Assembly: GCA_011799875.1 (NCBI GenBank) | Contig: CM022302.1 | Location: 301,641,048 to 301,705,047, forward strand | Direction: 5' to 3' | DNA from: Thinopyrum elongatum | Lineage: Eukaryota > Streptophyta > Magnoliopsida > Poales > Poaceae | DNA length: 64,000 bases | Shown here: positions 44,113-56,290 of the stretch, piece by piece | How the letters are laid out: the number at the start of each line of letters is the position of its first letter | How positions within the stretch are numbered: position 1 is the first letter of the stretch | The notes under the pieces: model-generated | Told to the model about the DNA's origin: nothing | What the model saw: only the letters and a program-made list of their open reading frames with translations | Database searches by the model: none | Program-made: the position numbers and the translations under genes

Positions 44113-44493
44113 CGACTGCCTGTAGGAAGCCCCCTTTCCAATTCCTTAGCCGAAGTTGAGTCTAGACATCGAGAAACTATTTTACTAACTTGGCTGTGTG
44201 GCTTACGGGCCCACGTCGCCAATTGGGTGGTATTAGGATCTTTTATTCCTCGTCTATACTCTGGGACTCTGATCTCTCTTCTATTCGGGTTAAATAAATT
44301 TTACTAAAGCCGACACTTAGGGTCTCATTAATTGCGTCTACCCAGAGAGGTGGATATCTGTGCGATTTCCCTGTCATTGATCTGATTATTCTGATAATCA
44401 TTTTCCTTTCCATTGTTTTGTTTAACCTTTCTCTCTGAGTTGTGTTAAACTTCTCATTGTCATTTGACAATCCTGAATTTTCCTCTGTTTCAG

Positions 44494-45219
44494 ATGGATC
44501 GTTTGTTTCCACCGCGTCCTATGACGCAGCTTGTGCTTCGCACTTGGGCTCGTGATGGCCTTGGGTTTCTAGCTGTTCTGATCGCCCTCCTGACCAGACT
44601 TGGCTATCGCTGGTACCCCGAGTACATGGTCTACGAGGATTACCGCGAGTTCAACCAGGAGCAGTACCATGCCGATGTTCGTATCTATGATCAGCAAGAT
44701 GACTCAGACACTGAGCTACACCTTTTCCACGGTATCGGCGTGACGATTGAGATGGCAGTCCATGATGCCGCCTACTCTGTTGTCGCACATCTCCGAGGAC
44801 AGTTCAACGATATCTTGGATGACTCTGAGTTTCGATACATTCCTTATGCCCCTACTGGATACTACACAGCTATCTGTGCCCCGTACGAGCCTCGTCGCTA
44901 CGACCAGCGTGTTCTGATTCAGTGCACTCAGGCTCTGGATCGCACTGTTCGGGCTCTTGCCGTCGAGTTGGTTGCCACTCGAGCACGTATCTACGATGCT
45001 ATGACGCAGTTGCTACCCGCTGTTCGTGCAGGGATACATCCGGAGCACATCCTTTATCCGCGCAGGACTCAGATGTATGCTGGTATTGAAATGCCTGCTG
45101 TTGGAGGTCACACACCTGCATGTGGACCTCTTCTTACAACTCGAGACCGGATTCTGCATCAGAGTGCACACGGAGTGCAGGATCCTTCCGCGATGAACAT
45201 TCGTCGTCCGCACTCGTAG
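44494..45219 (+). CDS. Extra ORF upstream of gag, intact (241 aa), function unknown
   Basis: I chose the ATG at 44494 because it follows CTGTTTCAG, a splice-acceptor-like sequence, and matches the start in element 1. The product begins MDRLFPPRPMTQLVL and contains LTRLGYRWYPEYMVYEDY, an acidic stretch (DQQDDSDTELH) and a basic end (NIRRPHS). I see no signal peptide, membrane segment, zinc finger or known domain. It is separated from gag by 282 bases that end TTAGCAG before the gag ATG. It stays open for 241 codons while the gag-pol of the same element has three stops and a frameshift. Possible roles include an accessory capsid-like or RNA-binding protein. That is speculation. Confidence 0.7.
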   Translation: MDRLFPPRPMTQLVLRTWARDGLGFLAVLIALLTRLGYRWYPEYMVYEDYREFNQEQYHADVRIYDQQDDSDTELHLFHGIGVTIEMAVHDAAYSVVAHLRGQFNDILDDSEFRYIPYAPTGYYTAICAPYEPRRYDQRVLIQCTQALDRTVRALAVELVATRARIYDAMTQLLPAVRAGIHPEHILYPRRTQMYAGIEMPAVGGHTPACGPLLTTRDRILHQSAHGVQDPSAMNIRRPHS

Positions 45220-45501
45220 TTACCCCGTTTCAGTGGTTTTCCCCGACGTTGATGTAGCCTTTGCTATGTCTCGTTGTGTACTTCCTTACCACGTGCCTGC
45301 GCGCCGCCTAGTATGTCTAGTTCTGAATTTGCGCCGTTATGCTGTCCGCATGTACCCGACTCTGTGTATGGATCTGTATGTCTTAATTGACTGCTGTTAT
45401 GAATCTATTACACTGCTTAAATTGTTGTCGAGTTACATCATGCTTGTCGCTAAACACTCGCAATTGCTTTTACTAAACTACCCCTGTTGATACTTAGCAG
45501 G

Positions 45502-48500
45502 ATGGTTAGACCAGGTGGTCGTGGTCGTGCCCCTGAACGTCCACCACCGCCAGACTATATGGCAGCTATGATGCAACAATTCGAGCTCAACCGCCAGTTC
45601 ATGACTGGGATTATGGCTCAGTTTCCGCATCAGAACAACCAGAACCAGAACCCTGCTCCAATAACTTTGACAGAGTTTATGCGACTCAACCCCACTAAGT
45701 TCCGCAACTCTGACAAGCCACTGGATGCTGATGACTGGCTCCGCGACATCACTCACCAGATGGAGTCTGCTAATGTCGCCCCTGCCAACTTCGTCACCTT
45801 CGCGACCTTTTTCCTAAAGGGTCCCGCTGCTCAATGGTGGGACACCCACAAGCGTACTATGCCTGCTGGAACAGTGGTTACCTGGTATGAGTTCCAGGCT
45901 GCTTTCCGTGCCCGTTATATTCCTCAGGGAATTATGGAACGGATGAAGACCCAGTTCCGCAACCTCACTCAGGGCAACAAGACTATCGAAGCTTATCAGC
46001 GGGAATTTCTTAACCTCTCCCTCTATGCTGAAGAAGACATCACCACAGATGCCCGTAGACAAGAGAAGTTCCGTAGTGGACTCCACCCAGACCTCGAGCT
46101 TGCCCTTGCTACTCAAGACTTCAACGACTTTTCAACTTTTGTGAACAAGGCTATTCTGGTTGAGACCGCTCAGATGAAACACAAGGACTCGCAGAAGTGC
46201 TATCGTGATGCTGGCTCATCTTCGGGCTCAGCACAGAAGCGTCGAGTCTGGATTCCCAACAACGTGTTCCGTCAAAATGCCCCTACACCAAAGAACAACT
46301 ATGCTGCACCACGTCTGCCTCCTCCACCATCGAGGCAGCCAAGAGCTCAAGCTATTCAACAAAATGCTCCTCTTCGTCCTGAAGATGGTCTGTGCTTCAA
46401 GTGCCGCAAACCAGGTCACCATGCTAGAGATTGCCGCCAGACTCAGAATCAGTTGGCTTTTCCTCGTACTAGTCGTGGCAATGGTCGTGGCAACAATCAG
46501 GCCCGCAACTATAATACTATGTCTGCTGCACATGGTCGTGGACACGCTTACAACATTGATATTCCAGGATCAACCTGCTACTGTGATGGGTACCCTTCTC
46601 GTTAACTCAGTACCTGCTTCTGTTTTATTTGATTTAAGAGCATCACATTCATTCATCTCTGGAAAATTTGCATTCATGCATGGCATTCGGTATGAGAAGA
46701 TGCATACTCCGTTAGTCATTAAAACTCCCGGAGGTCATTGTCATGCTGACGTGATAGCACCAGACGTTGTCGTCAAAATTAAAGGGTTGGAATTCCTTGC
46801 CTCACCCATCGTCTTGAAGTCTTCCACCATAGACCTCATACTCGGAATGGATTGGTTGAAAGCTCACATTGCTTCGATCAATTGTGCCACTAAAGTCGTC
46901 CAACTTCTTCACCCCTCTGATGAGATAGTGAACTACACCGCCCGAATTACTTGAGATGCTGAAGCTCAGATATATGTTCTGAATGCTTTGAATGCCTCAC
47001 CTCTGGAAGGGATCGAGAATGTTCCTGTCGTTCGAGATTTTCCGGACGTTTTTCCAGAAGAACTTCCAGGAATACCCCCGGCTAGAGCTGTCGAGTTTGT
47101 CATTGACTTGAAGCCTGGCACTGTCCCTATTGCGAAGCGTCCTTATAAGATGCCTCCGCACCACCTTCTCGAGCTTAAGGAAGAAATCGACAAATCACTT
47201 AAGATGGGCTTCATCCCTCCTAGTTCCTCTGCCTGGGGAGCACCGTCTCTCTTTGTCAAGAAGAAAGATGGTACGAATAGGTTGGTTCAATATTACCGTC
47301 CTATCAACCAGGCAACCATTCAGAATAAGTATCCGCTTCCCCGGATTAATGACTTATATGATCAACTTGCTGGATCATCGGTGTTCTCTAAACTCGACTT
47401 GAGGTTGGGTTATCACCAGATCCGTGTCCGTGAAGAGGATATTCCCAAGACTGCATTCATCACTCGTTATGGCTCCTATGAATACACCGTCATGTCATTT
47501 GGCCTAACGAATGCTCCAGCTACGTTCTCCCGTCTGATGAATTATATATTCATGGATTACCTCGACAAATTCATCATGGTTTATTTGGATGATATCCTTA
47601 TATATTCCAAGAATGAAGAAGAACATGCCGAACATCTTCGCCTTGTTCTGGAGAGGCTTCGAGAACACAAGTTGTATGCCAAGTACTCCAAATGCGAATT
47701 CTAGCTTTCTGAAGTGACCTACCTTGGACATGTGATTTCCAAGGACGGTATCGCTGTTAACCCGGAGCGTGTTCAAGCTATTCTTGACTGGACTCCCCCG
47801 AAGAATGTCAAGCAAGTCAGAAGTTTTCTCGGACTTGCTAGTTATTGGCGTCGATTCGTTGAGAACTTTTCCAAGATTGCAAAACCATTGACGAATCTGC
47901 GTCACAAAGGTGTTAAATTTGAGTGGACAGAAAAATGTCAAGAAAGCTTTCAGACACTGAAAGATAAGTTAACATCTGCCCCAGTGCTAGCACCCCCGGA
48001 TTCCCAAAAGGATTTCGTGATATACTGTGATGCATCTCGTCAAGGACTAGGCTGTGTCCTAATGCAAGAGCGTAAAGTGATTGCTTATGCCTCTCGACAA
48101 TTGCGTCCTCATGAAGAAAATTACCCAGTGCATGATCTTGAACTTTTTGCGGTTATTTATGCTCTGAAGCTATGGCGACATTACCTTCTCGGTAATCGTT
48201 GCGAGATATACACGGATCATCAAAGTTTGAAGTATCTATATACTCAACTGGATCTGAACCTTCGTGAACAAAGATGGCTCGAAACAATTGCCGATTATGA
48301 TATGAATATCTCATACACCCCTGGCAAGGCTAATGTAATGGCCGATGCTTTGAGTCGCAAGGCTTATTGCAGCAACCTTATGGTTCAGGAAGCACAACCT
48401 CTCCTTTATGAAGAACTTCGTAAATTGAACCTCCATATTGTTCCGCAGGGTTATCTTAATACCTTGGTTGTTGAACCGGATCTTGAGCACAGCATTAAGA

Positions 48501-49918
48501 TTATACAAAAGTATGACTCTAAAGTTGAAAGGATTAAGCGGTACCTCGAGAAAGGAAAGCCGTCGGAATTCCATCTTGATAAGGATGGGATCCTATTTTT
48601 CCAACACCGTCTCTTCGTACCCAAGTTCAAGGATGAGAGGGAACATGTTATGAAATAAGCTCATGACACTCCTCTGTCAATTCATCCTGGTAGCACAAAG
48701 ATGTACCGTGACATTTGTCAGAGATACTGGTGGCCTAATATGAAGCGAGACATTGCTCGTTATGTTTCTGAGTGTGACGTTTGCCACCGCATTAAAGCAG
48801 AACATCAAAGGCCTGCTGGAACTCTACAACCCCTTGAAATTCCTGAATGGAAATGGGACAAGGTCCAAATGGATTTCACTACTGGTTTACCCAGATCTCA
48901 GAAGGGTCATGATGCTATCTTTGTCGTCATTGACCGATTCTCCAAGGTTGCTCACTTTCTGCCAGTTAAGGAGACAATCACTGCTAGTCAGTTAGCAGAC
49001 TTGTATGTTTCCCGAATTGTGTCACTCCACGGTGTTCCATTGGAGATCAGTTCGGATCGTGGCAGCCTCTTCACCTCTAGATTCTGGAATAGTTTCCAAG
49101 AAGCTATGGGAACTCATCTGTCGTTCAGCACCGCTTTTCACCCTCAGTCACAGGGTCAAGTCAAACGAGTTAATCAAGTGCTCGAAGATATGCTTCGAGC
49201 TTGCGTCATCTCCTTCGGTAAGAAATGGGAGGAATCTCTCTCATATGCTGAATTCTCTTACAACAATAGCTACCAAGCTAGTTTGAAGATGGCACCGTTT
49301 GAAGTTCTTTACGGACGTAAGTGTCGAACCCCTTTGAATTGGTCAGAAACTGGGGAACGCTCACTCGTCGGACCAGACATTGTTCAGCAAGCAGAAGAAC
49401 AAGTCCGCATCGTCCGTGAACCTCTGAAAACTGCTCAGTCTCGTCAGAAGAGCAACTATGACCGAAAGCACCAGGAAATGGTCTATCAACCTGGTGAGCA
49501 AGCTTACCTCTGCGTCACCCCATTGAAGGGTACTCATTGGTTCGGAATCAAAGGCAAGTTAGCTCCTCGCTACATTGGCCCGTTCCGTATTCTTGCCCGT
49601 CGAGGAGAAGTGGCATATCAGTTGCAATTGCCGCCAAATCTTTCACAAGTACATGATTTCTTTCATGTATCCCAACTCCGTCGCTGCTTCAAGGATCCTA
49701 TTCGAGCTATGGATCATGAAATGCTTGAATTACAGGAAGATCTGTCTTATCCAAAACATCCCATCGGTATTCTTGATCAAGCTGAACGCCGAGCTCGTCA
49801 AAAGTCAATCAAATTCCTCAAAGTTCAGTGGTCGAATCATTCTGAAGATGAAGCCACTTGGGAACGCGAGGATCGTCTTCGTGAAGAATACCCCTCTTTC
49901 TTTCAGTCATCCTCTTAA
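45502..49918 (+). pseudogene. gag-pol: gag-pol polyprotein of Tekay-like gypsy element 2, disabled
   Basis: Same order as element 1. Gag starts MVRPGGRGRAPERPPPP, with zinc knuckle CFKCRKPGHHARDC at 46392-46433. Then come protease (about 46620), RT with YLDD (near 47585), RNase H, integrase and the C-terminal chromodomain-like segment ending near 49915. An 8-base deletion at about 46564 relative to element 1 shifts the frame after the zinc knuckle. Stops follow at 46952 (TGA), 47702 (TAG) and 48656 (TAA). The protease signature reads DLRAS where element 1 has DSGAS. The integrase codon at 49163 is lysine where the family has the catalytic glutamate. The copy cannot make its own enzymes. Confidence 0.94.
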
Positions 49919-49944
49919 TTCTCAGGACGAGAATTCTTGATAGA

Positions 49945-49954
49945 TGAGGAGAAT
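49945..49954 (+). promoter_or_regulatory. Polypurine tract of element 2
   Basis: ATGAGGAGAAT directly precedes the 3' LTR, as in element 1. Confidence 0.75.
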
Positions 49955-52900
49955 TGTAACACCCCATGTCATTAGCCACAGTGATCACCTTTTGATAATG
50001 ACATGTCAGCAAGTTTAACAGTGCGAAATCATCATTTGCATCATATTGCATTTCAACTCCTAACTCAAAATTCAAATTAAATTAAAGTGGAAAATAAAAG
50101 TTGTTCAACCATAGAAACTAAAATGTTCATTAGGTAACAAATATTCCAGAGGCCATTCTAAAATTGTAACCAACATTTAATAAATTAATTAGGTGACTCT
50201 AACAGTGCCAAAACATCAATATTTAATCCCATTTAGTTTTATAAAATTGCAAATGAAATGGTATGAACTCAAAACCATTTTATGGCATTAGTAGATGTTG
50301 CACTGGACTTTTGTGACTAGTTCACCTATTTTACAAAACTAAATATGAGGCCACACAATTTTGCAAAAACAGAAAACAGAAAAGGCAAAACAAAAATAGA
50401 AATAAAAAGAAAAAGACTCCCTGGCCTACTGGGCCAAACGGCCCAGCCGGCCAGCCCAACTGGCCCAACCGGCCCACCCCACTCCCCTTTATCCCCTGGG
50501 CGACCGAACCCTAGCCCCACCGACACCCCATTCCCCCCCACTCGCTCTCTCCTCCCCCTCGATCCAGATTTGGATCGGGGCACTCAACGCCGCCGCCCCG
50601 CCATCGTCGCCGTCTCCTGGACCTCGCCGGAGCCGCCACGCCGGCCTGCCTCATCCCTCTCCGCGCCGGAACATCGTCCCCGCCCTCCTCCTCGACCCCC
50701 ACTGCCTCTCCCCTACAGCTCGCGGTGAGCTACCGCGCCGGTCGCGCTCCTCCTCTCCCCTCTCCCCCTGTCGGACGCCGTCCGCCGTGCCCTGGCCGCG
50801 CCTGTTCGCGCCCACGGCCGCGCCTCCGCCCACTGCCGCACGCCCGCCCACTTCCCCCGTGCGCGCTCGCCATGCTCGGGCCTCGCCCGCGCGCGCGTGT
50901 GGCCGCTGCCGCCCGCTCGGCCTCCTCCCGCTGCTGCTTTGCCCTGCTGCGCCGCTGCCTCTGTGTCTGTTGTCGCCGCAGCCACCAACCGCGCCCCCGC
51001 TCGCCTCTGTTGCTGCCCGCCCCCGCGGCCATGTCGCCCGCTGCCGCTGAGCCCAGCTCGCCGCCTGCACCCGCGCGCCGCTCGCCCTTACCTCGCCGCT
51101 CCCCGCGCTGGCGCGCGCCCGTAGCCGCGTCGCCGCATGCTGTGCACACACGTGCGCGCGCGTTGACGCCCGCAGTGGCCCAGTGCCACAGCTAGGTGGG
51201 GCCCGACGCCCCTGGGCCACTGACCAGAGGGCTCCACGCCCTTAAAACGTAAAAAATAAATAAAAGTAAATGAAAATAAAATTAGTAAAAATAATTAATA
51301 ATTAATTAATTAATTAATTAAGTTAATTAACTCGGATTAAGTTAATCTAGTTAATTAGTTAGTTTAATTAAACTGTAATTAGATTAACTAAACCCTAATT
51401 AGACTAAACAGACACTGACAGGTGGGACACACACGTCAGTTTGACTAGGTCAACTGCCCTGCTGACTGCTGACATCATGCAGATGTCATGATGATGTCAG
51501 CCTACACTATTCTGGATAATGTTGATTTAAAATAATTAAATAAATTCAGAAAATGAATAAAACTTTAGAAAATCATATAAAATAAACCGTAACTCTGATA
51601 AAAATAATTTATATATGAAAGTTGCTCATAATTTTGATACGAACCCGAATACGCCCTCCGTCAGATGCCCCTAGCTAGATGAACATGGAACTTTTAGACC
51701 GATTTTGATAAATGAATAGTGCCCAACTTTAGTTAAAAAATCCGGATAAATTCCTAAATTAACTAACTCATTTAGTTAGGCAGTAGAACACCCCGGCATA
51801 TCATTTAGGCATGTCATACATATTGTTTGCATTTTTGCCGTGAATTTATTGTTTCTCTCCCCCTCCTTCTCTCTCGATAGACGCCGAGACCGACGACGTT
51901 GCAGCCGGGTACGACTACGCTCCAGACGAGCAGCCCGTTGACGATCCCTCTCTCTTGCCAGAGCAACCAGGGAAGCCCCCCCCCCTTGAGCATACAGATA
52001 TCGCCCATTCCATTTCTCCTGCTTGCATTAGATTTTGCTACTGTTTAATGTTTGCTCCTATTCTGATGCATAGCCTGTTTTTGTAACCTGTTTATTGTTA
52101 CCTTACCTGCCTATGTTAAACTGTTTAGTATAGGTTGGTAGTGGACCATCAGTGACCCCCACCACCTTACCCCTGTTGCCCCTGCTTGATCATCGACTAC
52201 TCGATCAGTGTGATCGTCGACCAGAGACCAACACATCACTTCACCCCCCTTAGTTGTACGACTCTGCATAGTTACCATCGAGTGCCGAGGGTGATACCTC
52301 GTAACGCACTCCTGATGAACACTCTGCAGTGTAGCTATTCGGTCATGGTCATCGAGGGTGATTCCTCCTTCTCCACTTCCAATACGACTCTGTCGTGCAA
52401 CCCCTCAGTGTGAACCTCGAGGGTGATACCTCATACATTCACCCTGATGATTTCGTCGAGTGGAAGCCGCCGAGGGTGATTCCTTGGGTTTCCCCCTTGA
52501 TGTTATGACCACACGGTTACTTTGACCTTTGTTACAGGCGGGTCGACCCTGATGGGTACCTGCAGGGGATCTATGATGTCGGGTGTGCCGGAAGGGCATT
52601 CGAGTGTGATATTGTGGCGGAGCTTCAGAAACTCTGATTGTCTCCGCGTGTTACTAAATCAGCCTATTGGATATGGGTATTTGATCTGAGTGGGTCAACG
52701 TGCCCTATACGCACTACCACCACACGGGATTATGGTTTATGGGGCCCTCTACATCATACGTTTCTCCCGAAAGCTCCTCAGACGTCACGGTTCACCGTGC
52801 GGGCTGATTGTCGGGATTGGGCTGGATACTTCATTGACGAGTTCAGTGTCGCGGCTGCACCCCGGCCAGTCTCGCAACGCGTAGGGTGCCCAGGGCGATG

Positions 52901-53867
52901 GCCCAAGACCTCTGGGTGCATAGGTTAGTCCGGCGTGCTGACCTCTCTGCTGACCCTAGGTAGGGCGTTGCTTCGTGTTGATCTACCGAGGCCGGGCATT
53001 ACCCAGCAAGTGTGTCCGGCCAGAGTTGATCGAGCGTGTTGGGTAATAGTAGTGCACCCCTGCAGGGATGAATGATCTATCGATAGCCGGTCCTACGGTA
53101 AAGGACGCTCAGTTTGTATATCCCGATCTACTACTTGAACTGGATACTTGTTACTTAATTGAAGCTTCGGGATCGCTTTCTCGCTGGGAGTCAAGGAAGG
53201 ATCTCTAGGCTTGCTTCAACATGTTTGCTTAATAAAATGCTATTCTACTCTCTTCTATTGCTGCAAGATGGTGGTTTCGTGAAGATGTTTGAAGATGCTA
53301 GTCTTCGATAGGACTAGGCCTTCTCTCTATTCTGGCATTTCTGCAGCCCACTCCACATATACAGCCTTTCTCCATTGATAATGTTGCATATGTAGTGTAG
53401 ATCCTTGCTTGCTGAGTACTTCGGATGAGTACTCATGGTTGCTTTGTTACTTCTTTTTCCCCATATTCTCCTACTTGATGTTACACCAGACGATGGAGCC
53501 CCAGAGCTAGATGCCACCTCAGGAGCTTACTACCAGGAGGGTCCAGACGGCACGTACTACTGGACCGAGCCAGCCGACCAGGAGTAGGATCGGAGGCTCC
53601 CAGGCAGGAGGCATACGCCTTTCGATCTAGAGTCGTTGTTTGTGCTAGCCTTCTTAAGGCAAAACTTGTCTAACTATGTCTGTACTCAGATAATATTTGT
53701 ATGACTGACTTATGTATTCGGATCTTCGTGATCCCTGGTCTGTAATATTGTGGATTTCTGTTTTATTTGTGTTAGAGTTGTGTTGTGATATCTTCCCGTG
53801 AGTCCCTGTGCTTGATCGTGCATGTTTGCGTGTATGATTAGTGCACGATTGAGTCGGGGGCGTCACA
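49955..53867 (+). repeat. 3' LTR of element 2 (3913 bp)
   Basis: It runs from TGTAACACCCC to GGGCGTCACA. The GC-rich island is at 50420-51240 with GTGAGC donor at 50725, and the acceptor GATAG is intact at 51876-51880. The donor after the acidic exon reads CCAGGGAAGC, where the other LTRs have CCAGGCAAGC. The final exon-like segment ends in TAG (53586-53588), as in two of the other three copies. Confidence 0.96.
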
Positions 53868-53872
53868 GGGGT

Positions 53873-54751
53873 TCACAAAAAATAGGTTGGGATTGGAGGA
53901 TATATGTACCCTAGATTGATCACACGGAAGGATTCAAATTGAAACGGACGAGTAGAGAGATCGGGGGAAGTTTTGCTACGGTTTTGAGAGGTTTGGAGGA
54001 AGAAGAAGAAAAGAGAGAGGTGTGGGCGAAATACTCCTTCCTTGGGCTTATTGGAGTCGTCGGGACGCAAAACGACTGCTCATATGGGCGCAAGTGCCCG
54101 CATGGAACGCCATCTTCAGCTCGGTTAACTCACCTTTGCCTGTGTGCAGATGAAACGACCGCAGAAACGGGCGTCAGCATCCGTTTTGAACGCCATCGTT
54201 CGGTCTGCTCTTTTTATGCTCCTAGTCGAAGATGTCAAACGACCACTCGAACGGGCGCATGCGCCCATTTGGAACATAGTCAAACGCTCTGAACTCATCG
54301 ATGGTTTCTGCAGAGAATCAAAACAACCGCAGAAACGAGCGTGTTTGCCAAATTGATACACCATCGTTCACTCTGTTGCCTCTGGTTGTTTTGCGCTAGA
54401 ACCTCCTGCAGGTCAAATGACCGCCCATACGACCATTGTGGTCGTAGGAAGGGTCATCTTTTGGTCTGTTTCTTCCAAAACTTGTATTTTTCTTCGTTTT
54501 CCTGCGATGTTAATTCCATAGCAATACATATATATATTTCCAGCCATTCAAACATCAATCTAGCATACAAACCATCTTGCACAAGGCTAGGCCTTCATTA
54601 GAACAACTCTTCCAAACTCACTTCTTCACATGGAACTGCAATCACTCTTTCATTAAAAACAAAAATAAAAACTTACTTGTCAGCTTTATTCATGTGGGTT
54701 GCCTCCCACGAAGCGCTTGTTTTCGGTCGAATAGGCCGACCGTAGTGGTGA
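53873..54751 (-). other. Athila-group leader and spacer, right half
   Basis: This continues the sequence interrupted at 40207. Motifs AAACGACCGCAGAAACG and GGGCGCATGCGCCC recur between 54150 and 54340. GGTTGCCTCCCACGAAGCGC near 54700 is familiar from wheat gypsy interiors. No ORF is supported. Confidence 0.45.
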
Positions 54752-55090
54752 TCAAGGTGGTGCTAGAACACCGAGACCATAGCTTCTGGCATTCAGAATG
54801 ATGCCACCTCCTGTGTAGGTCTTCAATTTCCTTTTCCTAGGGAAATGCGGATCTTTAGCTGGTAAATCAAAACAAACATTTCCCTCAAACACATTTATCA
54901 TAGCTTTAATAGTCCTTAGAAAAGGTCTACCGAGAATTATATGAGCAACTGGATCTTCAGGCATATCTACTATAACAAGATCAATCATGACAGGGCAAAC
55001 ATTAATTTGAACTATAACTCCTTACTTAATGCCTACTGCCTGAGTAAAAGTAGAGTTAGCCATATTCAATACAATCTCATTATTAGCATA
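54752..55090 (-). pseudogene. Aspartic protease fragment of the Athila-group element
   Basis: The minus frame reads ANSTFTQAVGIK, then VIVDMPEDPVAHIILGRPFL and NVFEGNVCFDLPAKD. ILGRPFL with a preceding DMxED is the C-terminal part of Athila-type retropepsins. The N-terminal part with the catalytic aspartate is cut off by the CACTA insertion at 55091. After KRK the frame runs out, and no RT follows, so protease lies close to the ORF1-like gene instead of a full pol. Confidence 0.65.
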
Positions 55091-55499
55091 CACTACAAAA
55101 AAAACACTTTCGTGATGATACGTGTTTGTCACAGTAGGTCACGTTTTCTGTCATGCATGTACATCCATGATGATTTTATGACAGAATCAAGATAGTCATA
55201 CTTGTGCTGTCGTAGAAGTGTTCCATGACAGTACTGAAATTATCATCACCGAAGTGTCCACTTCTGATGATAAATGTCGCGTCATGGAAGTGTTTTTGTC
55301 AAGGGTAACCGACACTTGGCTTCCACCGTAACGGGTCGCCGTTAAGCTATTGGGTTCCGGTTTGCATCCAATAACCCGTTAACAGCCCAGACCAATGGGG
55401 ATTTTCCACATGTAAAATTCTCATTGGCCACAGGAACCGCATGTCAGCTCACCATTGGGACAGATAGGCACCTATGATATGTCGACACGTGGCATGGCC

Positions 55500-56290
55500 C
55501 AACAGTGGCCCATTTAGCTTACAAAGGCCGACCCGTTTGTCTTGGTAAAAAGCTAGTGGGCCGGCCCATGAAAAGCCTGTTAATGGTCTGTTCGCATATA
55601 GCCCATTTTACGGCTGGTAACTCACGGCCCGTTATGGCCTTCCCGAATTCGGCCCAACAGCGTCATGCGGGCCGTCCAGTATAATACCAGCCCATTTCAC
55701 TTTCGGCCCATGTATGACCCATGATGGCTTTCGGCCCATATGAGGCCTTTCATCCCTTTGGGCCCTTTAGTGGCCCTTGGTTACTCTGGGCCATAATAAA
55801 CAGTAAATTTCTTTATACCCATTAACAACCCATGATTCACATGGGCCGTTTCCATCCCGTGTTAGTTTTTAGCCTACTGAGGGCCCATACATTCTTGGGC
55901 TCCTTTCCGGCCCTCGATTACTTCCGGTCCGTTACTGGCCTGTTCTCCAAATCGGCCAAATTCAGCCCGTGGTTAGAATCGGCCCATTTGTGGCATGTTA
56001 ACCAATTGCACCGTTTCCAACCCATCATGTATTCGGGCCCATTAACGACCCATTAATCATGTGACCGAATTAAGCCTTTTCTGTATTCCGGCCTGTTAAC
56101 GGCCCATGACCGTGTTAGCCTGATACCAATTACGCCCGTTTACGGGCCATGTTGTGGTCTGGTTTTGTTACACAAATTTTTGGACCCATGTGTGGCCAAT
56201 GGATCCTACGACCCGTTGGAGGCCCATTTATCCTACGGCCCGTAGCAGGCTCAAGGTTAACACGGTCCGTATCTGGCCCATGGTTGTTGC
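55500..56290. repeat. Subterminal GGCCCA/TGGGCC repeats of the CACTA element
   Basis: Dozens of short GGCCCA, GGCCCG and GGGCC blocks in both orientations fill this stretch (for example 55497, 55560, 55690, 55735, 55990, 56035, 56150, 56222). In En/Spm-type elements such subterminal repeats bind the element-encoded regulatory protein. Confidence 0.8.

Larger units (their letters stand above)
40208..53867 (+). mobile_element. Complete Tekay-like gypsy element 2 (13,660 bp)
   Basis: Both LTRs, PBS, extra ORF, gag-pol and polypurine tract are present. GGGGT occurs at 40203-40207 and at 53868-53872, a perfect five-base target duplication. Joining the flanks at that point restores a continuous Athila-group leader. 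It is the same family as element 1 but a separate insertion. I count about nine differences in the last 297 bases of its two LTRs, mostly transitions, so it is not a very recent insertion. Confidence 0.97.

Noticed and set aside
54125..54364. ORFs on both strands in the repeat-rich Athila spacer
   Set aside because: They are made of the repeated AAACGACCGCAG-type motif and have no independent support.
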